Origin: Bin55 sp963664665
GTDB taxonomy: Bacteria; Pseudomonadota; Gammaproteobacteria; Pseudomonadales; Azotimanducaceae
Length of the DNA stretch: 64,000 bases
Direction: 5' to 3'
Assembly (NCBI GenBank): GCA_963664665.2
Contig: CAXXMH010000005.1
Coordinates: 1 to 64,000, forward strand
This document shows positions 18,606 through 27,756 of this stretch, piece after piece. The notes beneath the pieces were generated by a model. It worked only from the letters and a program-made list of their open reading frames with translations. It was not told the origin of the DNA and did no database searches. Position 1 is the first letter of the stretch. Each line of letters begins with the position of its first letter. A program made the translations under genes and the position numbers.

Positions 18606-18648
18606 ACAGCGTTCTACGACTCACCAACTGAGTCGCGCTGTATTTTTT
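18606..18648 (+). terminator. Rho-independent terminator-like hairpin 15 nt before a start codon
   Basis: CGACTCA (18617-18623) pairs with TGAGTCG (18629-18635) around CCAAC. An outer stem ACAGCG (18606-18611) / CGCTGT (18636-18641) and a T6 run (18643-18648) complete it. Because it lies on the sense strand just before the gene at 18664, it either blocks read-through from upstream or works as an attenuator together with the preceding nested repeat. Confidence 0.6.
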
Positions 18649-18663
18649 GATTAGGCTGAACTA

Positions 18664-19338
18664 ATGTTTATAAAAAAATTGAAATTACTCGGAAGTGTAG
18701 CGGTCGTGGCGTTGCTCGTTCCGAACGCGAGTGCGCGAGAAGCTCCAACGTTCGCTGATAATACCGTGGCGACGGCGACGACCGCGCGCAGTTACGATAT
18801 CAATGACATCGAGGAGATCTTCGTTGAAGGCGAACGGATCGACGGCGAGGATATGGATCTGCTGGAAATGGATCGTGTCTACCGTTGGAAAGAAACGGCA
18901 GTGCGCAGTTTCAAATCTGGCCAGTATGAGAAAGCCTTTCCGCAGCTACTAATCCTCGCACGAATGGGGTTTAAGGATGCACAAGCGCGCGTCTCGTACA
19001 TCTACCTGCATGGACTGGCTGGTCAGGATAAGAGCAACATGGAAGCACTTGGTTGGTTGGGAGTTGCGTCGATTGGTGAGACGCGACCGGCGTATCGAAA
19101 CCTCTTCAAGCAGATGATGGCGCAGATTCCGTCACAGCATCGTGCTGCGGTGGACGCACACATCCGCTCGTATCGAGATAAGTTCGGAGCCGACAAGAAG
19201 GGGATTCAATGCACCAGAAGCCGCACGGGACACATATCCAAATTCCTTTGCCGATACGGTAGGGAAATTGATCAGCATCAAATCCGCATGATGATGATGA
19301 TGGCAGCGACGCTCGATGATTCTCGACTTCCGTGGTAA
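18664..19338 (+). CDS. Exported Sel1-like repeat protein
   Basis: This 224-residue protein starts with a signal peptide (MFIKKLKLLGSVAVVALLVP, cleaved near NASA-R). An acidic segment follows, then a Sel1-type helical pair (about residues 85-125: YEKAFPQLLILARMGFKDAQ..., GLAGQDKSNMEALGWLGVAS). The C-terminal part has two Cys and a run of methionines (MMMMMA). Sel1 repeats mediate protein-protein contacts, often in envelope stress or signalling. It is paralogous to the gene at 46808-47683 over the Sel1 core and the following YR..LFK.(M/F)M segment. It is a single gene behind a structured leader, convergent with the pilus operon. Confidence 0.7.
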   Translation: MFIKKLKLLGSVAVVALLVPNASAREAPTFADNTVATATTARSYDINDIEEIFVEGERIDGEDMDLLEMDRVYRWKETAVRSFKSGQYEKAFPQLLILARMGFKDAQARVSYIYLHGLAGQDKSNMEALGWLGVASIGETRPAYRNLFKQMMAQIPSQHRAAVDAHIRSYRDKFGADKKGIQCTRSRTGHISKFLCRYGREIDQHQIRMMMMMAATLDDSRLPW

Positions 19339-19365
19339 GTAGCACAAGAAAGTGACTCAGAGGTA

Positions 19366-22300
19366 TTAGCGACCTAGGATACTTTCACCGCACACGTACC
19401 CGGTGGAAGAACCACAGGTAGGGTTATCACAAAGACCGCCACTACCGAACCAGACCTGCGTTGGATTCGCACAGTAATTCCCCGGACCAAAGCACGCACC
19501 AACTGAACCGGTGCACACCAGAGTCTGCTGAATAAAGCACGCGTTTTCGGTCGTTACGATGGTCCAATGTGGACCAGGATTCGAACCTTGAGGTAAACCG
19601 TATGTCGGTTTCGGCGGACAGCTCCAGACGACCGAGCACGCGTTCTGGGTTACGATCGGGGACATATTCGGGCAACAGCAGTTCGGGTAACTAGCGCTTG
19701 AGTCTGCACACGAGTAGCTCACGTCGGGGCACGCATTCCCGACCGGAATGTTCGAGCCGTCACAGCAAGTCTTGCATTCCGTCGCGGCATTGGTGACAGG
19801 CGTTCCATCGCCACAGACGGGCTGAACCGGACAGTGGGTCCGAACCGGAATGTTCGTGCCGTTCCAACAGTTCTGGCAGTCAGTAGAAGCATTGCACACG
19901 CGCGTCCCGTCGCCGCATCGATCCGGCGGCAGAGGGCACGTCGCATCGATGTGGATGTTTTGTCCGCACGTACACCTTTTGCACTCGGTCGCGGGATTGG
20001 TGACGAGCGTCCCATCGCCACAGGCGGGCTGGACGGGGCATGCGCTCAGGACGTGAACGTTCGAGCCGTCCCAGCAGTCCTTGCAGTCGGTCGAAGCATC
20101 GCAAGCAGGTGTGTCATCCCCACATTGGTATGGCGGGATTGGACAAATGGCGGTGACGTGAATGTTCTCCCCGCATGTGCAGTTTTTGCACTCCGTCAAG
20201 GGATCCGTGACAAGCGTTCCGTCGCCACAGGCAGGTTGAAGCGGGCATGTCGCAATGATGGAGATGTTGGTGCCGTCCCAGCAGTCCTGGCAGTCGGTCG
20301 ACGCATTGCACACGCGCGTCCCGTCGCCGCACATGTCCGCCGGAAGCGGACACGTCTTGGAGACGTGAATGTTCTCCCCACACCCGCAGGTCCTGCACTC
20401 GGTCAAGGGATTCGTGACAAGCGTTCCGTCGCCACAGGCAGGTTGGAGCGGGCACATCGCGATGATGGGGATGTTGGTGCCGTCCCAGCAGTCCTGGCAG
20501 CCCCTCGAAGCATTGCACACGCGCGTCCCATCGCCGCACCGATCTGACGGTAATGGACAGGTGGCGTCGATGTGAATGTTCTCCCCGCACCCGCAGGTCC
20601 TGCACTCGGTCGCGGGATCGGTAACAAGCGTTCCATCGCCACAGGCAGGTTGCACGGGGCAAGTCGCTGGTCGATAAACGATGGATCCGTCCCAGCAGAC
20701 GGTACCGCTTGGACAGCTTTTGCTGACGGGTATGTTGGTACCGTCGGTGCAGTCCTTACAGTCGGTCGACACATTGCATACGCGCGTCCCGTCGCCGCAC
20801 CGATCCGACGGCAATGGACAGGTGGCGTCGATGTGAATGTTCTCCCCGCACGTACAGGTCTTGCATTCGGTCGCGGGATCGATAACAAGCGTTCCATCGA
20901 CACAGGCAGGTTGCACAGGGCAAGTCGCTGGTGGATAAACCGTGAAGCCGTCCCAGCAGACCGTACCGCTTGGACAGCTGTTGCTGACGTGTATGTTGGT
21001 GCCGTCGCTACAGTTCTTGCATTCGGTTGATTGATCGGTGACGAGCGTCCCGTCACCACAGGTCGGTTGCACCGGACAGCTCGCCGGTGGGTGGACGGTG
21101 GAGCTATCCCAACACATGGTGCCCGTCGAACAGGTATAACCGACGTGGATGTTGCTGCCGTCCCCGCAGTCCTTGCAATCGGTTGACGCATCGGTAACGG
21201 GCGTGCCGTCGCCGCAGTATTCGAATATCGGCAAATCCGGACATGACGCGCTGATGTGGATGTTGGTGCCGTCCCAACAGTCCTGACATTCGCTGACGCG
21301 ACTCGTGACTGGCGTGCGGTCGCCGCAGTACTGAGTCGAGATTAACGGACACGTGTCCGTGATGGGTATGTTCGTGCCGTCTGAGCAATCCTGACACTCG
21401 TTGTCACGGTCGAATACGTACGTGCCGTCGCCACATTGTTCCGTGCGTTGAGCGGGACAGCTATTGCCGACATAGATGTTGCTGCCGTCCCAACAGTCCT
21501 TGCACTCGATGGCAGTATTGACGACCGCGATACCGTCCCCACAACGCGGAATGATCGATAGGCAGGTGTTGCCAACGGGAATATTCGTCCCGTCCGAGCA
21601 GTCTTTGCAATCCGAGCTTCGAGAAGTCACCAGTGTGCCGTCGCCACAGAACTGCTGCGGAGGCGGTGGTGGCGGTGGCGAAGTCGTCGACGAGGGAACG
21701 AGACGCCACTCGCGATCCGGAATTGAGGTTCCCGGAAAAATCCGCACACACGTCACTGGCCGGCCGGCTGCTTCGATCGCGATCCCGCCGCTATGCACGC
21801 CATCAGGTGGCACGCACGGATCGCCGACGGCGACTATGGCGCCAGGTCCAAAGTTGAGACGATCTTTCAGGTGGGTCCCGTGCGGACCGGTCACATGCAT
21901 GGAATGCCGTTGAACCAGGCGTTCGAGCGGATCGGTGTAGACAGGACGATAGGTGATTCGAAAGCCACCAGGCTCAGCGGCATAGGATCCCTTTCCCGCT
22001 AGTTTATCGACGATTTGTGAGGCTTGGGCTTCGTTGTCGACCACGGTCGTAAGGACCTGTGCGCCGCCGATGAGCCGCAGTTCGTAGGGACGTCCCACGC
22101 CGTTGCGATGGGCGGAGGTCGCGGAGTGGACCGTAATGCCCGGCATGAGGACCTGCATGGTCGTGTAATCGATCATGCCGTTGAAACCAGCGCGGCGATA
22201 GGCACGCTCGGCTTCGTGCATACGCGCGAACCCGACGACGGTACCGAAGACCGACGCGTAGTGCTCGGCGATGCGATAGCCGTAGTTCAAAGTGGTGACG

Positions 22301-22368
22301 ATGCCGGCGACGATGAGAACGCCAAGCATCGCGTCAATAAGGAGTGCACCGCGCTGTCGTGATTTCAT
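19366..22368 (-). CDS. Prepilin-like giant adhesin with 17 cysteine-rich repeats (PilV position)
   Basis: This 1000-residue protein begins MKSRQRGALLIDAMLGVLIV, a prepilin-type leader with cleavage after RG and a hydrophobic N-terminal helix, but with Asp instead of the usual Glu at mature position 5. A pilin-like globular region reaches about residue 230, then a proline run (SPPPPPPPQ). From about 240 to 905 there are 17 tandem units of about 34 residues with the pattern CGDGT.V....(E/D)C..C.(D/C)G.NI......CP. A distinct cysteine-rich tail follows. It is last in the type IVb pilus operon, where R64-type systems encode the PilV tip adhesin, so it is probably a disulphide-rich pilus-tip adhesin. 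The DNA repeats (about 100 bp) invite length variation by recombination. Confidence 0.75.
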   Translation of the reverse strand: MKSRQRGALLIDAMLGVLIVAGIVTTLNYGYRIAEHYASVFGTVVGFARMHEAERAYRRAGFNGMIDYTTMQVLMPGITVHSATSAHRNGVGRPYELRLIGGAQVLTTVVDNEAQASQIVDKLAGKGSYAAEPGGFRITYRPVYTDPLERLVQRHSMHVTGPHGTHLKDRLNFGPGAIVAVGDPCVPPDGVHSGGIAIEAAGRPVTCVRIFPGTSIPDREWRLVPSSTTSPPPPPPPQQFCGDGTLVTSRSSDCKDCSDGTNIPVGNTCLSIIPRCGDGIAVVNTAIECKDCWDGSNIYVGNSCPAQRTEQCGDGTYVFDRDNECQDCSDGTNIPITDTCPLISTQYCGDRTPVTSRVSECQDCWDGTNIHISASCPDLPIFEYCGDGTPVTDASTDCKDCGDGSNIHVGYTCSTGTMCWDSSTVHPPASCPVQPTCGDGTLVTDQSTECKNCSDGTNIHVSNSCPSGTVCWDGFTVYPPATCPVQPACVDGTLVIDPATECKTCTCGENIHIDATCPLPSDRCGDGTRVCNVSTDCKDCTDGTNIPVSKSCPSGTVCWDGSIVYRPATCPVQPACGDGTLVTDPATECRTCGCGENIHIDATCPLPSDRCGDGTRVCNASRGCQDCWDGTNIPIIAMCPLQPACGDGTLVTNPLTECRTCGCGENIHVSKTCPLPADMCGDGTRVCNASTDCQDCWDGTNISIIATCPLQPACGDGTLVTDPLTECKNCTCGENIHVTAICPIPPYQCGDDTPACDASTDCKDCWDGSNVHVLSACPVQPACGDGTLVTNPATECKRCTCGQNIHIDATCPLPPDRCGDGTRVCNASTDCQNCWNGTNIPVRTHCPVQPVCGDGTPVTNAATECKTCCDGSNIPVGNACPDVSYSCADSSASYPNCCCPNMSPIVTQNACSVVWSCPPKPTYGLPQGSNPGPHWTIVTTENACFIQQTLVCTGSVGACFGPGNYCANPTQVWFGSGGLCDNPTCGSSTGYVCGESILGR

Positions 22369-22381
22369 AGCGTGAAGTAAG

Positions 22382-22981
22382 TCAGTGCGTTTGCCAGATA
22401 CCGCCGTTGCACTTCATCAGCGCACCACTGGCGTTGAGCGCCATGCCGGTACCGCTGCATGACGTGCCCGCGGACACGGTGTTCTGGATCCACAATGGTC
22501 GATGCATCCGGTTTGTGCCGTCCGTCAACAACGTTTGCTGCATCAAGGCGATGCCGCCTGGGTCAGGCACCGCGACCGTGATCTCGTAGCCATTGATTAC
22601 GGCCGCATAGCGGCCATTCGAACCAAACTCCCGAACGACCGCCTGTGCATGCGCTTCCGTGCTGACGGTCGTTGTCAACGTGAGGACACCACCTACGATA
22701 GAAAGCGCGTAGCGGCCACCCTCGCCGTTCGCGCCCGCTTGCATCGGGTCGACCGAGTCGACCTGGAGCAGCGGCAGGTACGGGGTCAAGTTGGTAAAAG
22801 AGCCTGGCCATTGCGAGACGTTGTCAGCCCGGAACGCGTAGAGTCCTTCGATCAGCGTGAGGTAGCCCTCGGCGGTTCGGCGAGAGGCATTGAGATCTTC
22901 GCTCGTGCGCCACCACTGTGTTCCGAGCGTGACAACCGTGAACATCAGGGCGATGAGGAAGATGCCGCCAATGGCCTGCAT
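22382..22981 (-). CDS. Minor pilin-like protein of the type IVb pilus operon
   Basis: This 199-residue protein starts at an ATG overlapping the previous stop by one base (TAATG). It has an N-terminal membrane helix (MQAIGGIFLIALMFTVVTLG) with little or no leader, then a PilV/PilS-like globular domain with repeats of SIVGG.LTLTTTVSTEA type and a C-terminal Cys pair. It ends 13 nt before the giant adhesin gene. It is probably a minor pilin or pseudopilin priming or capping the fibre; the missing prepilin peptidase motif makes the role uncertain. Confidence 0.6.
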   Translation of the reverse strand: MQAIGGIFLIALMFTVVTLGTQWWRTSEDLNASRRTAEGYLTLIEGLYAFRADNVSQWPGSFTNLTPYLPLLQVDSVDPMQAGANGEGGRYALSIVGGVLTLTTTVSTEAHAQAVVREFGSNGRYAAVINGYEITVAVPDPGGIALMQQTLLTDGTNRMHRPLWIQNTVSAGTSCSGTGMALNASGALMKCNGGIWQTH

Positions 22982-23412
22982 TACGGGCAAATCCTCGAAT
23001 CGAAGACAGCGTCAAGGAACTCGTGGGTCCGATCACCGCCCGGGACGGGAAGTACGTAGGTATCGGAACGAACGATGTTCAAGGCGCTATCCACCTTGAA
23101 CACAGTGACGGCATGCTGCCGATTGGCGTCACCGTCAAAAGTCATGCGCCAGGAACCTTCGTCATCGACGCTCGCATGCGACTGGCCGACGCCCGTAAGA
23201 ACCGGGCGCACCGCACTCAACGAGAGCGCGGTGGTGGGGAGGGTGCACCGGGATGACGTCATGTGGTCGCGATACGCGAGTGCGATCGAAAAGACGGTTT
23301 GCGTGTCGCGCCGGTGATCCAGTGCGTCGTTGATCGCCCATGCGCTCATGGCGACGATGCCGCCAAGGACGACGGAGAGTCCAATACTCAACGTGAGTGA
23401 TCCGAGCGACAT
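22981..23412 (-). CDS. Small pilin-like membrane protein of the pilus operon
   Basis: This 143-residue protein (MSLGSLTLSIGLSVVLGGIV) has one N-terminal transmembrane helix, followed by a soluble domain with two Cys (SSRCTLP and DSRICP). It lies 11 nt after the major pilin gene and shares its stop with the next start. Size and topology suit a minor pilin, but it lacks a G-(F/Y)xxxE cleavage site. No family assigned. Confidence 0.55.
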   Translation of the reverse strand: MSLGSLTLSIGLSVVLGGIVAMSAWAINDALDHRRDTQTVFSIALAYRDHMTSSRCTLPTTALSLSAVRPVLTGVGQSHASVDDEGSWRMTFDGDANRQHAVTVFKVDSALNIVRSDTYVLPVPGGDRTHEFLDAVFDSRICP

Positions 23413-23423
23413 GCTGGCTGGAT

Positions 23424-23960
23424 CTACTCAAGGATGAGCGTAAGCGCACCCGCGGTACTACATGCGGCACCTGCTTTAAAGCCTGAGACGTGTTCGTCAG
23501 CCGCGGTGGTTGCGGTAGTTCCAGGATCATCCGTGAAGAATCCCATCAACGCTAGGCAGTCCTCCTGGGTTGGCGATGTATAGACAAGGGTTGCATCCGA
23601 GCCACCGGCTATCGTGGCGATCGTCACCGGTAATCCATACACATTGATTGCATTGTTGCCGTTCAGCGTCATCCCACCCATGGTGTAGCCGTTGTCTTCG
23701 AGCACCTTTGCGTTGGTTAAGTTCGTATATAGACCACCTTGTGCGAAGGACGAACGGAAGCTACGAGCACTGTTCGAGATCGCGTTGATCTCGGTTAAGG
23801 CGCGTGTTTGATTAGCAGTCGATTGCGTGTCGGCGAATGCGACGAAAACGATGGCAGCAATGACGGCGATCGCGAATACGGCAAGACTCATTTCCAATAG
23901 GGAGTAGCCTCGATTGCGCGATAACGCGGTAGCGACCTGATGTAGAGATGGTTGGTTCAT
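23424..23960 (-). CDS. pilS: Type IVb major pilin (PilS/TcpA-like)
   Basis: From the ATG at 23958-23960 (GGAA 9-13 nt upstream) the protein has an 18-residue leader ending NRG and a mature end YSLLEMSLAVFAIAVIAAIV, with Glu at +5, the class IVb prepilin signature. The helix is followed by NQTRALTEINAISNSARSFR, and the C-terminal half holds two Cys (EDCLAL and GAACST) likely forming the D-region disulphide. The frame runs upstream to a TTG at 23987 that overlaps the platform gene, but ATG fits the leader length better. It would polymerise into the pilus shaft. A prepilin peptidase is not encoded in the window. Confidence 0.85.
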   Translation of the reverse strand: MNQPSLHQVATALSRNRGYSLLEMSLAVFAIAVIAAIVFVAFADTQSTANQTRALTEINAISNSARSFRSSFAQGGLYTNLTNAKVLEDNGYTMGGMTLNGNNAINVYGLPVTIATIAGGSDATLVYTSPTQEDCLALMGFFTDDPGTTATTAADEHVSGFKAGAACSTAGALTLILE

Positions 23961-23983
23961 GTAAGGGTTCCAATAACGTTGGA

Positions 23984-25054
23984 TCAAAAAACGCCGACTT
24001 GAGACGTGACGGACCGTGCGGCGTTGAAGAGTCCGTGGAACATGAGGACGAGAAAAGCGACCGTGAGCGCCATGAATGAAAACTTCATGGCGCGGGCACG
24101 GACTGTGTAATGGTTGGAAAGCAACGCTTCCTGCATAGCAGCCAGCGTTTCAAAGGCGTTCGGATACCGCTCGCGCTCTTCCCCGGGCACGAGCGATTCA
24201 AGGAGGTCCGCGACATCGGCGGGGAGTAAACGCTCGGCGAGACTCTGCGCATATGCGCGGCCGTCACTCACATCGCGCGACGCGAGAGGAATCATTGCTT
24301 GAACGTAGACGAAGCGGTACGCATCGGCGAAAGCGCTGAGCGTTTGCAGGTGCGTAGCGCCTTGGCGCGTCATGGATGCGGCGAGACGGCAATAGGCAAT
24401 GGACACCTGGTCAAGCCAGTCGTGGTTGAACAGCGTCAGCATCCAACGACCTTTGGTGAGCCGCGAGCGTCCCCACCAGCAGAATATCACGAATGCGAGG
24501 AACAAACTCACGATTGCGGGACCGTACGCCTGGAGAAAGGTTGCGACTTGGTAGAGCGGCATTGCCTCTAGCGCGGCGGCGTCCTGGACGATATCCCGCA
24601 GTAGCACAGGCGATGCAGACACCATGCCGATCGCGACAGTTGCCGGGACTAGCTGGAATGCGGCAGGTCGAAAGGCGCCGGTCAGGAAGGTTCGTGTACT
24701 CCGTTCCGCATCGGTAAGTTCCGTCAGCGCATCGGTCAAAGTGCCGTTCTGTTCGGCGACGCGGAGTACCCCGACGTCGGTCACAGGCAGGTAGCCACTC
24801 TCTGCGAAGCCGTCACTCGCAAGGCGTCCTGCTTGAGCGGCTTTTGCACCATGTCGCGCAAGATCACGAATACCGGGATCGAGGTTCGCCTTTTCGCTCA
24901 ACATCTGGCATATCGTCAGCGGTCGAACCCCACCGCGAGTTTGCGCGGCGAGGATTTTGTAAAACATGGTGCGCGTCGTGGAGTCGACAGCCATGTGGCT
25001 TCGGTACCAGTCGCGGAGGCGTCTAGCGACGCGGACGTGTCTAATGACGGACAC
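23984..25054 (-). CDS. pilR: Type IVb pilus inner-membrane platform protein (GspF/PilC-like)
   Basis: A 356-residue T2SF-domain protein. The start is taken as the GTG at 25052-25054, with CGGAG upstream and 14 nt overlap with the ATPase gene, because the longer frame to 25174 lies wholly in that gene. Two T2SF halves are visible (GVRPLTICQMLSEKA, ...FQLVPATVAIGMV; then RLAASMTRQGATHLQTLSAF), each followed by hydrophobic helices near residues 135-155, 185-205 and 325-345. It recruits the assembly ATPase and extrudes pilin subunits. R64 PilR is the functional analogue. Confidence 0.8.
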   Translation of the reverse strand: MSVIRHVRVARRLRDWYRSHMAVDSTTRTMFYKILAAQTRGGVRPLTICQMLSEKANLDPGIRDLARHGAKAAQAGRLASDGFAESGYLPVTDVGVLRVAEQNGTLTDALTELTDAERSTRTFLTGAFRPAAFQLVPATVAIGMVSASPVLLRDIVQDAAALEAMPLYQVATFLQAYGPAIVSLFLAFVIFCWWGRSRLTKGRWMLTLFNHDWLDQVSIAYCRLAASMTRQGATHLQTLSAFADAYRFVYVQAMIPLASRDVSDGRAYAQSLAERLLPADVADLLESLVPGEERERYPNAFETLAAMQEALLSNHYTVRARAMKFSFMALTVAFLVLMFHGLFNAARSVTSQVGVF

Positions 25055-26750
25055 TATCCGTACTCCGTGTAGGTTTCGATCTAGCCTGTGAGAAGACCTC
25101 TTCGGGTATCGAGTCGGCGGTACCGATGCGGCCGATGACCTCCTCGGTTTGGATGGGATCGAGCAAGCGTTCATGGATCTTCGCGAGGGCGTGTGCGGCC
25201 TTGCTCGTCATGCCGTCTTCGCGCATACAGGCGGCGAGACGGGCGAGATCGTGTTCGCGGATGCATTGCCGCGATTCGTGTGCACCGGCACCTGAAAACG
25301 ACATGATCTCGGCGACCACCGTTTGGCCGCTAAATCCATACGTGCATTGAGAGCAACCATCTGGATTACGGAATCGAATCTCGTCAGACTGGAACTTGTG
25401 ACGTAGGCGGCTCGTCAGGACGTCATCGCGGAGTTTGTCCATCCGACAGTTCGTACAGACCGTCGGCACCAGGCTTTGGTTGATGACACCGTTGAGAAAT
25501 CCAGGTTGCGCCAATAGATTGACGTCGATCCCCAGGTGTTCGAGCCGGGAGATCGTGGTAACGCAGGAATGTGAGTGCACGGTACCCCAGACCCGCTTGC
25601 CCTGCAGGGACATGTCGATGCCCGCGGTGGCCGATTGGAGATCGCGGATCTCGCCGATGAACAGCGTGTCCGGATTCTGGCGGACGAGCGCAGCGAGCAT
25701 TTCACGAAAACGCTGTTCGGCGTTCTCTGAGTAATGGTCGAACTCGATGTGCGTTACATGGTCAAATTCGACTTCGATGGGATCGGCGATTTCGATGATC
25801 ATTTCGGATGCAGGCAACCCGGCCATCATCGAGGTCAGCGTCGTCGATTTACCTGAGTTCGTCTCCCCGGAGATGACCGCTAAGCCACCCGCGCTCCACT
25901 GCAATTCATCGATTTGACGTTGCTGTGGGACGCTGTAGCCGAGATCGGTGAGCGGCGGGATGAACGATGGGTCCCGGAGACGCAACACGATGGAGTTGCC
26001 GCGCACCTCCGGCATGGAGTTAGCACGAACCCGGTAATCGCGGAACTCAAACGCGGTATCTGTCGGTTTGTCCGCCTCGTGCTGTCCGCCGCGGGAAAGA
26101 GACCAAAGCGAGCGCGCCATCTTGAGCCCGTCGTCAGGCGAGATTTCCGCATGTAAATAGCGGACGCCGTGGGTACGAAAATGGATAAGGGTGCGATCGG
26201 CGTGGATCGCGATATACACATCACTGGATTTCCGGTCGATCGCGTCATTAAGAATCATTTCAACAAGGTCGTTGTGGAATACGGACGCCCTCTTGGGACG
26301 GGCGATTTGGCTTCGGAGCTTGCTGTATTCCATCAGCGAGACAGGTTTAGCGATGGCTTGGCCGAGTTCCTTCTGAACCAGGCTTAGCAGTTGCTCGAGG
26401 TGGCGTCGACGGCGCGTGTCTTCGACGTGGTAGACGACGCCGTCTTCTGTGACGAAAACTCTCAGGGTCTGCATCGAAGCAAGTGCGGCTTCGATGGCAA
26501 GATTTTTCGACGCGACGTCGACCCGTGCGCTTAGTTCCTCATCGGCCGATCGCTCACCATCGGCAGACTGGTAAAACGCACTTGATTCTGCCTGCGCGAG
26601 TTCCGCGGAAGAACGCGCTGAGGAAGACTGTGGAGCAGTCCTGCTTGATTCGGCGTCCGGTTGGGCATCGCGCCGTTCTTTCGCCCGTAGTTGGGGTGTG
26701 GTGCGACGCTTAGAAAAGAGGGATATCGCGGCGTTCCCCGTTAAGGTCAA
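25041..26750 (-). CDS. pilQ: Type IVb pilus assembly ATPase (GspE/PilB family)
   Basis: The 569-residue protein has a low-complexity N-terminus (about 1-80), then the GspE core: Walker A GETNSGKSTT (Lys301), Walker B LFIGEIRD, His box HSHS, and a zinc-binding tetracysteine module (CTNC...CSQC). It powers pilin extrusion from the cytoplasmic face. The start is a TTG at 26748-26750, overlapping the PilP-like gene by 41 nt; no strong ribosome binding site is visible, so the true start may be elsewhere, though no in-frame ATG occurs before residue 93. Named by analogy to R64 PilQ; this is not the secretin PilQ of type IVa systems. Confidence 0.85.
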   Translation of the reverse strand: MTLTGNAAISLFSKRRTTPQLRAKERRDAQPDAESSRTAPQSSSARSSAELAQAESSAFYQSADGERSADEELSARVDVASKNLAIEAALASMQTLRVFVTEDGVVYHVEDTRRRRHLEQLLSLVQKELGQAIAKPVSLMEYSKLRSQIARPKRASVFHNDLVEMILNDAIDRKSSDVYIAIHADRTLIHFRTHGVRYLHAEISPDDGLKMARSLWSLSRGGQHEADKPTDTAFEFRDYRVRANSMPEVRGNSIVLRLRDPSFIPPLTDLGYSVPQQRQIDELQWSAGGLAVISGETNSGKSTTLTSMMAGLPASEMIIEIADPIEVEFDHVTHIEFDHYSENAEQRFREMLAALVRQNPDTLFIGEIRDLQSATAGIDMSLQGKRVWGTVHSHSCVTTISRLEHLGIDVNLLAQPGFLNGVINQSLVPTVCTNCRMDKLRDDVLTSRLRHKFQSDEIRFRNPDGCSQCTYGFSGQTVVAEIMSFSGAGAHESRQCIREHDLARLAACMREDGMTSKAAHALAKIHERLLDPIQTEEVIGRIGTADSIPEEVFSQARSKPTRSTDSVRH

Positions 26751-27756
26751 TGGTTAGGTAGCGTCTACCCATGTGCGCCGAAACTCCTACGATCGCGACG
26801 TCGTCGTCATCGAACATGAGCGATTCACCTACGTAGGCGGACTTCCGCTTGCCACTCGACGAGTGGCGCCAGCCGATGCGCTGGCCTTGTTCATCCAGCA
26901 CGATGTATACGGCTCGCCACGTGTCAAACCCAGCTTTCACATCGCTAGTCGTCTCCGGCGGTGCAACGACAAGGTTCACTGACGAGGAAGTCGGTGCAGC
27001 GGTCGTCTGCAGTACTTCATTGAGGCGCTCACGTTCCTTATCGGCGATCATCGTTGAGACGATGGTGTCTAGGGATGCGTCTCGGAGTAATTGAGTACCG
27101 GCATGGCCGTACGCTGCGACTTGCTGCGCAGCCTCGAGGGTTGCGCGCATGGCGATCGCGAGCCTTCGCCGTTCCGCAAGCCGAGCGTGAAGGGCTTCCT
27201 GCTTGAAATGTGGGGTTTTACGGGCTTGCCGAAGCAACTCGTCGAGGGTGATAGCTGGTTGGGCGCTTGACGCCTGGGTAGGCACCGATTCGGGACTAGT
27301 GTTCGGAATCGCAGGTTCGTTATTAACCTCAGGCGACGCGACGGAAGCAGGTACCCGGTTCGATTCAGGCACGATCAACTTATCGGTCGCAGTGACTGAA
27401 TCCGAGTCCGATGGACTGTCCGCGGCGCGAGAGTCTGTCGTTTCAATGCCATCGGGTTGACCCTGCTCGGTTGAATCGTCCACAATCTCGACTGAATCGT
27501 CGAACGGCGAGGTCTTACGGTCCAGACTCGATTGACTGGTTGTATCTGTCGTGACCGGGTTAGGACTTACGCCGATGCTTTCGAGTACATCGTCATCTTG
27601 CGGAGCGGGATCCGCGTTAGGCGAAGCTTCGCGGTTGGTTTTAGCCTTGGCCTCAGCTTCGGCATCCTGCCCGCTTGAAATAAGGGGAGCGGTTAATGTC
27701 AGAATCAGCACGACGAGGGTGAGTCGCATGGAGAATGGGCGAATGGATCCATTCAT
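26710..27756 (-). CDS. pilP: PilP-like pilus biogenesis protein
   Basis: A 348-residue exported or anchored protein: signal sequence near residues 9-29 (MRLTLVVLILTLTAPLISSG), a long acidic Ser/Thr/Pro-rich linker (to about 160), a helical stretch (LDELLRQARKTPHFKQEALH), and a C-terminal small beta domain (YIVLDEQGQRIGWRHSSSGK, ...VGVSAHMGRRYLTIDLNGE) typical of PilP/GspC-type periplasmic adaptors. It probably links the inner-membrane complex to the secretin. The start overlaps the preceding PilO-like gene by 4 nt. The assignment rests mainly on domain type and position. Confidence 0.65.
   Translation of the reverse strand: MNGSIRPFSMRLTLVVLILTLTAPLISSGQDAEAEAKAKTNREASPNADPAPQDDDVLESIGVSPNPVTTDTTSQSSLDRKTSPFDDSVEIVDDSTEQGQPDGIETTDSRAADSPSDSDSVTATDKLIVPESNRVPASVASPEVNNEPAIPNTSPESVPTQASSAQPAITLDELLRQARKTPHFKQEALHARLAERRRLAIAMRATLEAAQQVAAYGHAGTQLLRDASLDTIVSTMIADKERERLNEVLQTTAAPTSSSVNLVVAPPETTSDVKAGFDTWRAVYIVLDEQGQRIGWRHSSSGKRKSAYVGESLMFDDDDVAIVGVSAHMGRRYLTIDLNGERRDIPLF

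Noticed and set aside
19834..21913. CRISPR-like regular spacing of similar sequence
   Set aside because: The approximately 100-bp periodicity is coding: it encodes the 17 cysteine-rich repeats of the pilus-linked protein, with no conserved palindromic repeat or unique spacers.
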